Assembly (NCBI GenBank): GCA_025457845.1
Contig: JALOTO010000016.1
Span: 1 to 15,581 of the forward strand
Direction of reading: 5' to 3'
Length of the DNA: 15,581 nt
Source of the DNA: Thermoplasmata archaeon
GTDB lineage: Archaea; Thermoplasmatota; Thermoplasmata; UBA10834
The position numbers and the translations under genes were made by a program. Shown here piece by piece: positions 8,110 to 14,285 of the stretch. Each line of letters opens with the position of its first letter. Positions within the stretch are counted from its first letter, which is position 1. The notes beneath the pieces are model-generated. The model was not told the DNA's origin and did no database searches. It saw only the letters and a program-made list of their open reading frames with translations.

Positions 8110-8338
8110 GAGCGGTATGACGGCCACAGTGGCGGGGTCACACCTGGTCTCTTTCCGAACCCAGAAGTTAAGCCCGCCTACGTTCTCCGCGGTACTGAGG
8201 TGCGCGAGCCCTCGGGAAGCCTAACGCCCTTGTGGCGTCTCGACCGCATCGGCTAGGTGCACTAGCCAGGTACCTTCGGGTACAGGGTGAACTGCACTGC
8301 TTGAAACCGATGCGGTTGTGGGAAGCCGTCAGCCACTC
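8110..8338 (+). rRNA. rrf: 5S ribosomal RNA, apparently with an expansion of about 100 nt in the helix IV region
   Basis: Core identity comes from CCGAACCCAGAAGTTAAGC (8155-8173) with helix II GGCGGG/CCCGCC (8131-8136/8173-8178), helix III CTGG/CCAG (8144-8147/8161-8164), and the loop E arm GGTACTGAGG...CCTCGGGAAG (8191-8219). The best helix I is TGACGGC (8118-8124) with GCCGTCA (8325-8331), 7 perfect pairs, extended outward by GG/CC and GAG/CTC to 8110/8338. UUCUC (8183-8187) with GGGAA (8320-8324) forms the base of helix IV and directly abuts helix I, the normal 5S arrangement. Between the loop E arm and that strand lies about 100 extra nt. The alternative is a shorter 5S ending near 8248 (GCGGT/ACCGC plus GACG/CGTC), which gives a broken helix I and a poor helix IV. 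Identity as 5S is near certain; the 3' end is moderately supported. Confidence 0.85.
8222..8319 (+). other. Proposed 5S rRNA expansion segment: small hairpin plus long branched arm
   Basis: Directly visible structure: hairpin ACGCC-CTTGT-GGCGT (8224-8238); a 12-bp stem CGACCGCATCGG (8241-8252) with CCGATGCGGTTG (8307-8318), complete apart from one G-U pair; and inside it CTAG/CTAG (8253-8256/8262-8265) and GTACC-TTCG-GGTAC (8270-8283), a UUCG tetraloop closed by C-G. With helix IV and the loop E arm this makes a four-way junction. If the 5S rRNA in fact ends near 8248, this would instead be a structured trailer or a separate RNA whose stem competes with helix I for 8243-8247. Confidence 0.6.
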
Positions 8339-8351
8339 TACTTTTCATTCC
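8337..8351 (+). terminator. Pyrimidine/T-rich terminator after the 5S rRNA
   Basis: The sequence after helix I is T/C-rich with a TTTT run (8342-8345). Archaeal RNA polymerase stops at T-tracts, so this is the first plausible stop after the 5S gene, and its position favours the long 5S model. The 60 nt that follow up to the next TATA box show no other feature. Confidence 0.45.
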
Positions 8352-8412
8352 ACCCCTCGAGGCGGCCGTTGCGCGACGCTGGCTTCACTTTGCCGGTACC
8401 GGAGAAGAAGGC

Positions 8413-8420
8413 TTTATAAA
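8413..8420 (+). promoter_or_regulatory. TATA box for the zinc ribbon membrane protein gene
   Basis: TTTATAAA, a strong archaeal TATA box, predicts transcription from about 8443. The message would then begin just before the GGAGG ribosome site at 8449-8453, which lies 11 nt before the TTG start at 8465. Confidence 0.65.
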
Positions 8421-8464
8421 AGTCCAATGTGCTCAGCGATGGCTGATAGGAGGAGCATCCCCCC

Positions 8465-9364
8465 TTGGCTCTCACAGACCAGGACAAATACATCCTCATC
8501 ATCGTTTTGGCCATCCTGATGGTCTTCGTCCTCTACTTCGAGATCCGCGTGATGAGGGGGAAGGCCAAGGAGGTCAAGAGGCGGAGCCAGAAGAAGGACG
8601 AGGTCTACAACTCCATCATCACGACCAGGTCGGTCATGAACGTCATGGAGCGCCAGGGCAAGGACGTCTCCGCCGCCAGGGAGTGCCTGAACATGGCCAA
8701 GGACGCGATGTCCAGGGGCGAGTACGAATCCTCCACGAGATACTGCGAGAAGGCCAAGGACGAGCTGACCAAGGTCAGGGCAACGAGGCCGGTCGCGCAG
8801 CGCACCCCTGCCGTCGAGGAGGACGAAGGGGACAGCCTCGAGGAGGTGGCGAAGAGCATCCTCTCCTCGCAACCCGTGTCCGCCGACGGATACAAGGGGA
8901 CCAAGCTCCAGGACGACAAGGGCGCGAACTACATGAGCGCCAAGTTCGAGCTCAACACCGCGAAGGGCGAGGTGTCCAAGGCGGCTGCCGATGGCTACGA
9001 CGTGTTCAAGGCCGAGCGCCTGGTCCAGGAGGCCGACTCGTGCTTCACCACGGGGGATTACACCCGAGCGCTGTCCCTCGCGCTCAAGGCGAGGAAGCTG
9101 ATCGGTCCCTCGGAGAGCGCCGACACCATCCCTCTCACTGCCACGGACCATCCGGGAGCTCCTCCGCCAGAGGTCGAGGAAGTGGAGGAGGTGGAGGCCG
9201 CGGCCGGCAGATGCAAGAAGTGTGGCGCGACCTTCCACTCCGACGACGCCTTCTGTCCGAGGTGCGGCAACAGGGTCGTCGCCGAGAGGAAATGCCCCGA
9301 CTGCGGCTCCGAGCCCCGCGAGGCGGACGCGTTCTGCAGGAAGTGCGGCGCCAGGATCCCCTGA
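8465..9364 (+). CDS. Membrane-anchored helical-repeat protein with C-terminal double zinc ribbon, function unknown
   Basis: 299 residues. A single N-terminal membrane helix (~8-25) is followed by a Lys/Arg-rich stretch (31-43), which by the positive-inside rule puts the rest in the cytoplasm. Two related helical segments (~65-103 and ~173-217) share a pattern around GEYESSTRYCEKAKDEL and GDYTRALSLALKARKLI, resembling a degenerate TPR-like repeat. A Glu-rich linker (~230-245) leads to two zinc ribbons: C250, C253, C264, C267 and C277, C280, C291, C294. Such ribbons often mediate protein or nucleic-acid contacts; no enzyme domain is seen. The TTG start at 8465 is chosen because GGAGG lies upstream and no ATG is in frame before the membrane helix; the ATG at 8440 is in another frame. 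The stop is 1 nt from the convergent larB stop. Confidence 0.8.
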   Translation: MALTDQDKYILIIVLAILMVFVLYFEIRVMRGKAKEVKRRSQKKDEVYNSIITTRSVMNVMERQGKDVSAARECLNMAKDAMSRGEYESSTRYCEKAKDELTKVRATRPVAQRTPAVEEDEGDSLEEVAKSILSSQPVSADGYKGTKLQDDKGANYMSAKFELNTAKGEVSKAAADGYDVFKAERLVQEADSCFTTGDYTRALSLALKARKLIGPSESADTIPLTATDHPGAPPPEVEEVEEVEAAAGRCKKCGATFHSDDAFCPRCGNRVVAERKCPDCGSEPREADAFCRKCGARIP

Positions 9365-9365
9365 A

Positions 9366-10121
9366 TCAGGAACGCTTGTTCTTCACTATGACCGCGGCGA
9401 GCGCCCCCGCGCCGAAACCGTTGTCGATGTTCACCACGCCGATCCCGCTGGAACAGCTCGAGAGCATCCCGAGCAGCGCGGCCATCCCGCCGAAGCTCGC
9501 GCCGTAGCCGACGCTGGTGGGGACGGCTATGACCGGCCTGCTGGTCAGGCCAGCGACGACGCTCGGGAGGGCCCCCTCCATCCCCGCGAGGACGATTATG
9601 ACGTCCGCGCGGTCGAACTTGGACAGGTTGGTCGTGAGCCTGTGGACACCTGCGACCCCGACGTCGTACAGTCTCTCCACCTCGCAGCCGAGCAGGGACG
9701 CCGTGACCGCCGCCTCCTCCGCGACGGGGATGTCCGACGTGCCGGCCGTGACGACCAGGACGCGCCCGACGACATCCCTCTCCTCCACCCCGACGGTGGC
9801 GATCCTCGCATCGGGGTACCAGCGGACCTCCTTCCCGAACCTCTTCCTGAGCTTGGCGTGAGTGGCCTTGGACATCCTGGTGAAGACCGCCTCGCCCTTC
9901 CTCTCGAGGGTGCGCTCGGCGATCCGCAGCACCTGCTCGTCGGTCTTGCCGGGCGAATAGACGGCCTCTGGTATCCCCTTCCTGAGCTCCCTGTGATGGT
10001 CGAGCTTGGCGAAGTGGAGGTCCTCGTAAGGCAGAGTCCTCAGCAGCTCCATGGCCTCGCTCACCGAGGTCTTGCCCGAGCTGAGCTCCTTCAGTATCCT
10101 CTCGATCTTCTTCGGCGTCAT
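9366..10121 (-). CDS. larB: LarB, pyridinium-3,5-biscarboxylic acid mononucleotide synthase (nickel-pincer cofactor)
   Basis: 251 residues, the normal LarB length. The N-terminal part (1-~110) is the LarB-specific region. The C-terminal part is the PurE-like (AIR carboxylase) domain: VTAGTSDIPVAEEA (124-137), GMEGALPSVVAGL (180-192), VPTSVGYG (200-207), and SSCSSG with C223 followed by NIDNG (231-235). LarB carboxylates nicotinic acid adenine dinucleotide and releases AMP, the first step toward the nickel-pincer nucleotide of lactate racemase. C223 likely matches the Cys that forms the covalent substrate adduct in the Lactobacillus enzyme (inference from alignment by eye). The start is ATG 10121, which overlaps the larE stop as ATGA, implying translational coupling. 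The PurE-like domain alone might suggest PurE, but the length and N-terminus argue for LarB. Confidence 0.93.
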   Translation of the reverse strand: MTPKKIERILKELSSGKTSVSEAMELLRTLPYEDLHFAKLDHHRELRKGIPEAVYSPGKTDEQVLRIAERTLERKGEAVFTRMSKATHAKLRKRFGKEVRWYPDARIATVGVEERDVVGRVLVVTAGTSDIPVAEEAAVTASLLGCEVERLYDVGVAGVHRLTTNLSKFDRADVIIVLAGMEGALPSVVAGLTSRPVIAVPTSVGYGASFGGMAALLGMLSSCSSGIGVVNIDNGFGAGALAAVIVKNKRS

Positions 10122-10930
10122 CTTCCGAGCACCTCGTCCATGCTGCCGGTCCTGTAGCCTTCCAGGTCCATGGTGACGTAGTCGAACCCCATCGCCCTCA
10201 GGGCCTTGGCGACCTCGTTCCTGGTCCTCGCGGTCGCGAGCTTCGGGAGCTGCTCGGCCGAGACCTCGATCCTCGCAGTGGTCCCGTGGACCCTGACCCT
10301 GACGTCCGCGAACCCCTTGTCCCTCAGGAACGCCTCGGCCTTCTCCACCCTTCTCAGCTTCTCGACCGTGATGGTCTCCCCGTAGGGGATCCTCGTGGCG
10401 AGGCACGGGCTGGGCGCGAGTGTCGCCGTCCTCAGCTTCAGGGCCTTGGACAGCTGCCTCACTTCCGACTTGCCGATGCCCGCCTCGGCGAGCGGGCTCC
10501 TGACGCCCAGTTGCTGGACGGCCCTGGCCCCTGGCCTGTAGGCCTTGAGGTCATCCGCGTTGGTTCCGTCGGCGACCGTCCTCAGGCCAAGTCTCCCAGC
10601 GAGCTGAGAGATCTCCCTTAGGTAGCCGAGCTTGCAGACATAGCACCTGTCCGCGGGGTTGCTCGCGAACCTCCCCTCGGTCAGAGGATTGAGTTCCATG
10701 ACATAGTGCCTGATGCCGACCACCTTCGCGATCTCCTTCGCACGCGCGATCTCGGAGGCCGTCAGAAGGGGGGAGCTGATGGTCACGGCGACTGCCCTGT
10801 CGCCGAGGAGGTCGTGCGCCACCTTCGCGACCAGGCTCGAGTCCATCCCGCCGGAGAACGCGACCGCCATCGAGCCGTAGGAGCGGATGACGTCGGCCAA
10901 CCCCTCCATCTGCTTGTCGGTCCTGGACAT
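10118..10930 (-). CDS. larE: LarE, ATP-dependent sulfur transferase for the nickel-pincer cofactor, three-cysteine type
   Basis: 270 residues. The PP-loop ATP pyrophosphatase motif is SGGMDSS (26-32), and ADGTNADD (120-127) is a typical LarE segment. LarE adenylates the carboxylates made by LarB and converts them to thiocarboxylates. Three cysteines are well placed: C96 and C99 (RCYVCK) and C176 (SPCLATR). Single-Cys LarE proteins sacrifice the sulfur of the residue equivalent to C176; three-Cys LarE proteins are reported to hold a [4Fe-4S] cluster that carries an extra sulfur and so act catalytically. This protein looks like the latter (inference). It is the first gene of larE-larB. A TATA-like box lies 27 nt before ATG 10930, so the mRNA may be leaderless. 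LarC and LarA genes are not in the window. Confidence 0.93.
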   Translation of the reverse strand: MSRTDKQMEGLADVIRSYGSMAVAFSGGMDSSLVAKVAHDLLGDRAVAVTISSPLLTASEIARAKEIAKVVGIRHYVMELNPLTEGRFASNPADRCYVCKLGYLREISQLAGRLGLRTVADGTNADDLKAYRPGARAVQQLGVRSPLAEAGIGKSEVRQLSKALKLRTATLAPSPCLATRIPYGETITVEKLRRVEKAEAFLRDKGFADVRVRVHGTTARIEVSAEQLPKLATARTRNEVAKALRAMGFDYVTMDLEGYRTGSMDEVLGR

Positions 10931-10952
10931 CGTGCCTTGTCAATGGTTGGCT

Positions 10953-10960
10953 GTTATTTC
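10953..10960 (-). promoter_or_regulatory. Weak TATA box for larE-larB
   Basis: GAAATAAC on the minus strand, centred about 27 nt before ATG 10930. The sequence is a poor TATA match, but the spacing equals that of other leaderless genes in this window. Confidence 0.4.
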
Positions 10961-11002
10961 AAACTTGTCGGGTCCTGGTCAGGCGGCCCAGCGCGACACC
11001 TA

Positions 11003-11009
11003 TTATATA
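11003..11009 (+). promoter_or_regulatory. TATA box for the Alba gene
   Basis: TTATATA within TATTATATAG gives a predicted transcription start at about 11031-11034. That leaves a 20-nt leader carrying GGGGTG (11044-11049) just before ATG 11053. Confidence 0.65.
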
Positions 11010-11052
11010 GTCCATAACGACGTTTTGTCACGTGGGTGTCGCTGGGGTGCGA

Positions 11053-11325
11053 ATGGCAGAAGAGAGCACCATCTACATCGGAAAGAAGGAGACGATGAAC
11101 TACGTCCTTGCCGTCGTCTCGCAGCTGAACGGAGGTTGCTCCGACATCTGCATAAAGGCTCGCGGCAGGGCTATAAGCAGAGCCGTGGACGTCGCAGAGA
11201 TCGTCAAGAACAGGTTCGTCAAGGACCTGGGCTACACCGACATCAAGCTGGCCACCGAGACGCTGTCCAGCGAGAACGGGGAGACGGCGAACGTGTCCTC
11301 CATCGAGATATACCTCTCGAGATAG
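11053..11325 (+). CDS. albA: Alba, archaeal DNA/RNA-binding chromatin protein
   Basis: 90 residues, the normal Alba size. The N-terminal signature TIYIGKKETMNYV (6-18) contains the Lys pair K11-K12, equivalent to the nucleic-acid-contacting K16-K17 of Sulfolobus Alba. The middle part (IKARGRAISRAVDVAEIV, ~36-53) is the conserved second strand and helix 2, and the C-terminal strand ends at IEIYLSR. Alba dimers coat DNA and RNA and shape the chromosome. The start is ATG 11053, because MAEESTIYIG matches Alba N-termini and GGGGTG precedes it. A GTG at 11032 falls at the predicted transcription start and could give a form longer by seven residues. The gene has its own TATA box and is divergent from larE. 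Highly expressed proteins of this kind fit a strong promoter. Confidence 0.95.
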   Translation: MAEESTIYIGKKETMNYVLAVVSQLNGGCSDICIKARGRAISRAVDVAEIVKNRFVKDLGYTDIKLATETLSSENGETANVSSIEIYLSR

Positions 11326-11392
11326 GGCCGCCGGGTGTCTCCGACGCGATCCCCAGACGAGCGCGGGCAGCTGTGGGCCTAGCCTGCTAGGG

Positions 11393-11400
11393 TTTTATAC
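11393..11400 (+). promoter_or_regulatory. TATA box for the ipk-fni-idsA operon
   Basis: TTTTATAC in a GGGTTTTATACG context predicts transcription from about 11422, just upstream of the GGTGA ribosome site at 11425-11429. Confidence 0.6.
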
Positions 11401-11424
11401 GCCCCAGAACAATCGGCGACCAAC

Positions 11425-11429
11425 GGTGA
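11425..11429 (+). promoter_or_regulatory. Ribosome binding site that locates the ipk start
   Basis: GGTGA is complementary to the conserved archaeal 16S 3' end. It lies 7 nt before ATA 11437 and 10 nt before CTG 11440, the only codons that could begin the protein at the position expected for the family. The overlapping GTG at 11426 is in another frame and soon reaches a stop. Confidence 0.55.
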
Positions 11430-11436
11430 GCACACG

Positions 11437-12210
11437 ATACTGGTCAAGCTCGGCGGGAGCATAATCACGGACAAGTCGCGCCTGCGCACGTTCAGGAGGT
11501 CCGCGTGTCTCCGCCTCGCCAGGGAGATGTCGCCAGCGAAGGCCAGCCTCTGCGTCGTGCACGGCGCCGGCTCGTTCGGCCACATCATGGCGAAGAAGCA
11601 CTCGCTCCACAAGGGGTACAGCCGTCCTGCCCAGAGGAAGGCTGTCGCCTCGGTCCAGAGGGACGTGCGGGAACTGGACCTCAGGGTCATCGAGTGCCTG
11701 ATCGACGGTGGGATCAACGGCGCCGCAGTGCCGCCCGCGGCAGCCGCGGCCTTCGACAAGGGGACGGTCACGGAGTTCGACAAGGCCCCGTTCGAGCGCC
11801 TCCTCGGGATAGGGCTCACGCCCGTGACCTTCGGGGACGTCGTCCCCGACGCGTCCATGGGTTTCTCCATCTGCTCGGGCGACCTCATGATGGCCGAGCT
11901 CGCCGAGGCCTTCAGGCCCGAGCGCGTCGTCTTCTGCGCCGACGTCGACGGCGTCTTCGACAGGGACCCGAAGCGCGACCCGGGAGCGCGGCTCATACCC
12001 GAGCTCGACCGTTCGTCGCTCGCCGAGATACGCCGGTCGTCGGCGGTGAACGCAGATGTCACGGGGAGCATCTTCGGAAAGCTCGAGCGCATGCTGGCCA
12101 TAGCCGAGAACTGCGAAAAGTGTATGATAGTGAACGGCAATGTGCCAGGACGTCTGGCGAAGGCGGTCAAGGGCAGGGATGTCGTCTCGACGACAGTCCT
12201 GCCGGGATAG
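11437..12210 (+). CDS. ipk: Isopentenyl phosphate kinase, apparently with a non-canonical start codon
   Basis: 257 residues from ATA 11437. An amino-acid-kinase fold enzyme that phosphorylates isopentenyl phosphate to IPP, the last step of archaeal modified mevalonate routes. Visible motifs: KLGGS (4-8) and ITDKS (10-14) for nucleotide phosphates, GAGSFGH (43-49) with H49 matching the catalytic/substrate His50 of the Thermoplasma acidophilum enzyme, SGDLMMAELAE for substrate and ATP binding, and DVDGVFDRDPKR typical of IPK. Between the in-frame stop at 11380 and CTG 11440 there is no ATG, GTG or TTG. Starting at ATA gives M-LVKLGGS, exactly the length of Thermoplasma IPK (MILKIGGS), and GGTGA is well placed. 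The first in-frame ATG, 11527, would remove the GGS loop and is unlikely. A sequencing error (ATG read as ATA) is possible. The gene is first in ipk-fni-idsA, 8 nt before fni. Confidence 0.9.
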   Translation: MLVKLGGSIITDKSRLRTFRRSACLRLAREMSPAKASLCVVHGAGSFGHIMAKKHSLHKGYSRPAQRKAVASVQRDVRELDLRVIECLIDGGINGAAVPPAAAAAFDKGTVTEFDKAPFERLLGIGLTPVTFGDVVPDASMGFSICSGDLMMAELAEAFRPERVVFCADVDGVFDRDPKRDPGARLIPELDRSSLAEIRRSSAVNADVTGSIFGKLERMLAIAENCEKCMIVNGNVPGRLAKAVKGRDVVSTTVLPG

Positions 12211-12218
12211 GTGTGCGG

Positions 12219-13295
12219 ATGGAACGCGGTGAGGAACGGCTTATCGAGAAGAGGAAGTACGACCACGTCGTCATCTGCGCGAACGAGGAGCTCGGCTCCG
12301 GATACGAGTTCTGGGATGATGTCAAGCTGGTCCACGACGCCCTCCCCGAGGTCGACATGGACGACATCGACACGTCCGTCACCCTCTTCGGCAGGAGGCT
12401 CGAGGCGCCCATAATAATCTCTGCGATGACGGGCGGCTACGGCAAGGCCGCCGAGATCAACGGCAACCTCGCGGCAGTGGCAGAGGAGTTCGGGATCGGG
12501 ATGGGCGTGGGCAGCCAGAGGGCCGCCCTCGAGAACCCGGACCTGGCCGAGACGTATTCCGTCATCAAGGAGTTCGACATCCCTCTCAGGATCGGCAACC
12601 TCGGCGCCCCTCAGCTCGTCAGGCAGGGCATGAGCCCGACGCTCGAGCCCGAGGACGGCAGGATGGCGATGGAGATGGTCGATGCCCATGTCCTCGCGAT
12701 ACACCTCAACTACCTGCAGGAGGTCGTGCAGCCCGAGGGGGACACGAAGGCCGCGGGCGCCGTCAAGGCGATCGAGAGGTTCGCCTCCGCCATGCCAGTC
12801 ATGGCGAAGGAGACCGGCGCGGGCATCTCGAGGGATGTCGCGCTGAGGCTGAAGAAGGCCAAGGTCAAGGGGATAGACGTCGGCGGGCTCGGAGGGACGA
12901 GCTTCTCGGCGGTCGAGTACTTCCGCGCCAAGACCGCGGGCGACGCGGTCCGGGCGAACATCGGGAGGACGTTCTGGGACTGGGGCATACCGACCCCGGT
13001 GTCCGTCGTCGAGGCCAGCATCGGCCTGCCAGTCGTGGCGACGGGTGGCCTCAGGAGCGGACTCGATGTCGCGCGCGCGATAGCGATAGGCGCGAGCGCG
13101 GGCGGGATGGCGGGCCGGCTCCTTCCGGCGGCCCTCGAGGGCAGGGAGGCCCTGGGAATCGAGATCAAGACGATCATCGACGAGCTTAAGGCCGCGATGT
13201 TCCTTGTCGGCGCGCTGACGCTCGACGACCTCGCGGGGACCAAGGCCCTGGTGGTCGGAAGGTCGAGGGACTGGCTGGACCATCTCATGGAGTGA
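12219..13295 (+). CDS. fni: Type 2 isopentenyl-diphosphate isomerase (FMN-dependent)
   Basis: 358 residues, normal for the family. It isomerises IPP and DMAPP using reduced FMN and Mg. Motifs seen: KRKYDH (11-16), SAMTGGYG (68-75) at the flavin site, GVGSQRA (96-102), the catalytic/metal segment H162, N164, Q167, E168 followed by PEGD (172-175), KETGAGIS (197-204), GGLGGTSF (222-229) and ATGGLRSG near residue 275 for FMN phosphate. The spacing of H162, Q167 and E168 equals that of H155, Q160 and E161 in the Sulfolobus enzyme. ATG 12219 is preferred over GTG 12213 because AGGTG (12209-12213) is then a well-spaced ribosome site. It is the middle gene of the isoprenoid operon: 8 nt after ipk and 6 nt before idsA. 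Confidence 0.96.
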   Translation: MERGEERLIEKRKYDHVVICANEELGSGYEFWDDVKLVHDALPEVDMDDIDTSVTLFGRRLEAPIIISAMTGGYGKAAEINGNLAAVAEEFGIGMGVGSQRAALENPDLAETYSVIKEFDIPLRIGNLGAPQLVRQGMSPTLEPEDGRMAMEMVDAHVLAIHLNYLQEVVQPEGDTKAAGAVKAIERFASAMPVMAKETGAGISRDVALRLKKAKVKGIDVGGLGGTSFSAVEYFRAKTAGDAVRANIGRTFWDWGIPTPVSVVEASIGLPVVATGGLRSGLDVARAIAIGASAGGMAGRLLPAALEGREALGIEIKTIIDELKAAMFLVGALTLDDLAGTKALVVGRSRDWLDHLME

Positions 13296-13301
13296 TCTCA
13301 A

Positions 13302-14285
13302 ATGGCATTCCCGGAGGACTACAAGGACCGCGTCAAGAGGATCAACGCCGACCTGATGGCCTCCCTGGACGTGATGGAGGACAAGGACCTCAAGGCGGCC
13401 ATGGCGCACTACCCGGCTGCGGGGGGCAAGAGACTGAGGCCCCTGCTCGCGACCATGGCATGCGAGGCGGTGGGCGGCAAGTGGGAGACGGCCCTGCCTT
13501 TCGGCGTCGCCCTCGAGATGGTCCACAACTTCACGCTCGTCCACGACGACGTCATGGACGAGGATGACATGCGGCGCGGGATCAGGACCGTGCACTCCCA
13601 GTGGGGAGTGCCCGAGGCGATCCTGGCGGGCGATGCGATGTTCGCGCGGGCGTTCGAGCTGGTCCTGGAGTCCGACGTCGACGGCGACAGGGCGGTCAAG
13701 CTCGTGGACGTCCTCGCTAGGGCCGTTCGGCTCCTCGCCGAGGGACAGCAGATGGACATGTCCTTCGAGAGGAGGAAGACCGTCGCGGCCGACGAGTACC
13801 TCAAGATGATAGAAAGGAAGACCGCCGTGCTCTACTCGGCCGCGGCCCAGGGAGGCGCGATAGTCGGCGGCGCGCCCGAGTCGGTCCAGGAGGAGCTGTT
13901 CGAGTACGGCAGGCTGATAGGCCTCGGCTTCCAGATATGGGACGACGTCCTCGACCTACGGTCAGACCAGAAGACCTTCGGGAAGCCTGTCCTGAACGAC
14001 ATCAGGAACGGCAAGAAGACCATCATCGTGGTCGATGCGCTCTCGAAGCTGGAGGGCGCGCAGAGGACGGAGTTCCTCGCAGTGCTCGGGAAGAAGGACG
14101 CCACCGAGAAGGAGCTGCTCCGCGCGAAGGACCTGCTGGAGGCGGTCGGGTCCATAGAGCACGCGGACCGCGTGGCCAACGAGCACATCGCCATGGCGAA
14201 GGGCCATCTCTCGGCGGTCAAGGACGGCCCGCACAAGGACGCCCTGAAGGCGTTCGCGGACCTGATGGTCGGCCGGAAGACCTAG
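13302..14285 (+). CDS. idsA: Geranylgeranyl diphosphate synthase (trans-polyprenyl synthase)
   Basis: 327 residues. A class I prenyltransferase that condenses IPP with allylic diphosphates to make the C20 precursor of archaeal lipids. GGKRLRP (41-47) binds IPP. The first Asp-rich motif is DDVMD (82-86) with RRG after it, and the second is DDVLD (214-218). Position -5 from the first motif is Phe77, followed by Thr78, the same residues that set C20 chain length in Sulfolobus acidocaldarius GGPP synthase, so C20 rather than a longer product is expected. K229 and K232-region residues (FGKPVLNDIRNGKKT) complete the second diphosphate site. GGAGTGA at the end of fni serves as ribosome site for ATG 13302. 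Its TAG stop overlaps the radB stop inside CCTAGG. Confidence 0.95.
   Translation: MAFPEDYKDRVKRINADLMASLDVMEDKDLKAAMAHYPAAGGKRLRPLLATMACEAVGGKWETALPFGVALEMVHNFTLVHDDVMDEDDMRRGIRTVHSQWGVPEAILAGDAMFARAFELVLESDVDGDRAVKLVDVLARAVRLLAEGQQMDMSFERRKTVAADEYLKMIERKTAVLYSAAAQGGAIVGGAPESVQEELFEYGRLIGLGFQIWDDVLDLRSDQKTFGKPVLNDIRNGKKTIIVVDALSKLEGAQRTEFLAVLGKKDATEKELLRAKDLLEAVGSIEHADRVANEHIAMAKGHLSAVKDGPHKDALKAFADLMVGRKT

Noticed and set aside
8253..8340. tRNA gene in the region after the 5S core
   Set aside because: There is no T-loop consensus (GTTCRANNC), no acceptor stem of 7 bp at the right spacing and no anticodon arm; the hairpins fit an rRNA expansion better.
9200..9364. Double zinc ribbon as a possible ribosomal or transcription factor protein
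   Set aside because: The N-terminal membrane helix and the helical repeats do not match any ribosomal zinc ribbon protein or TFS.
11527..12210. ipk starting at ATG 11527
   Set aside because: It would delete the KLGGS phosphate-binding segment that is clearly encoded in frame upstream.
11379..13595. Long minus-strand open frame of 738 codons opposite ipk-fni-idsA
   Set aside because: It is antisense to three confidently identified genes. GC-rich third positions leave the opposite frames open, and its translation is Arg/His/Asp-rich with no domain.
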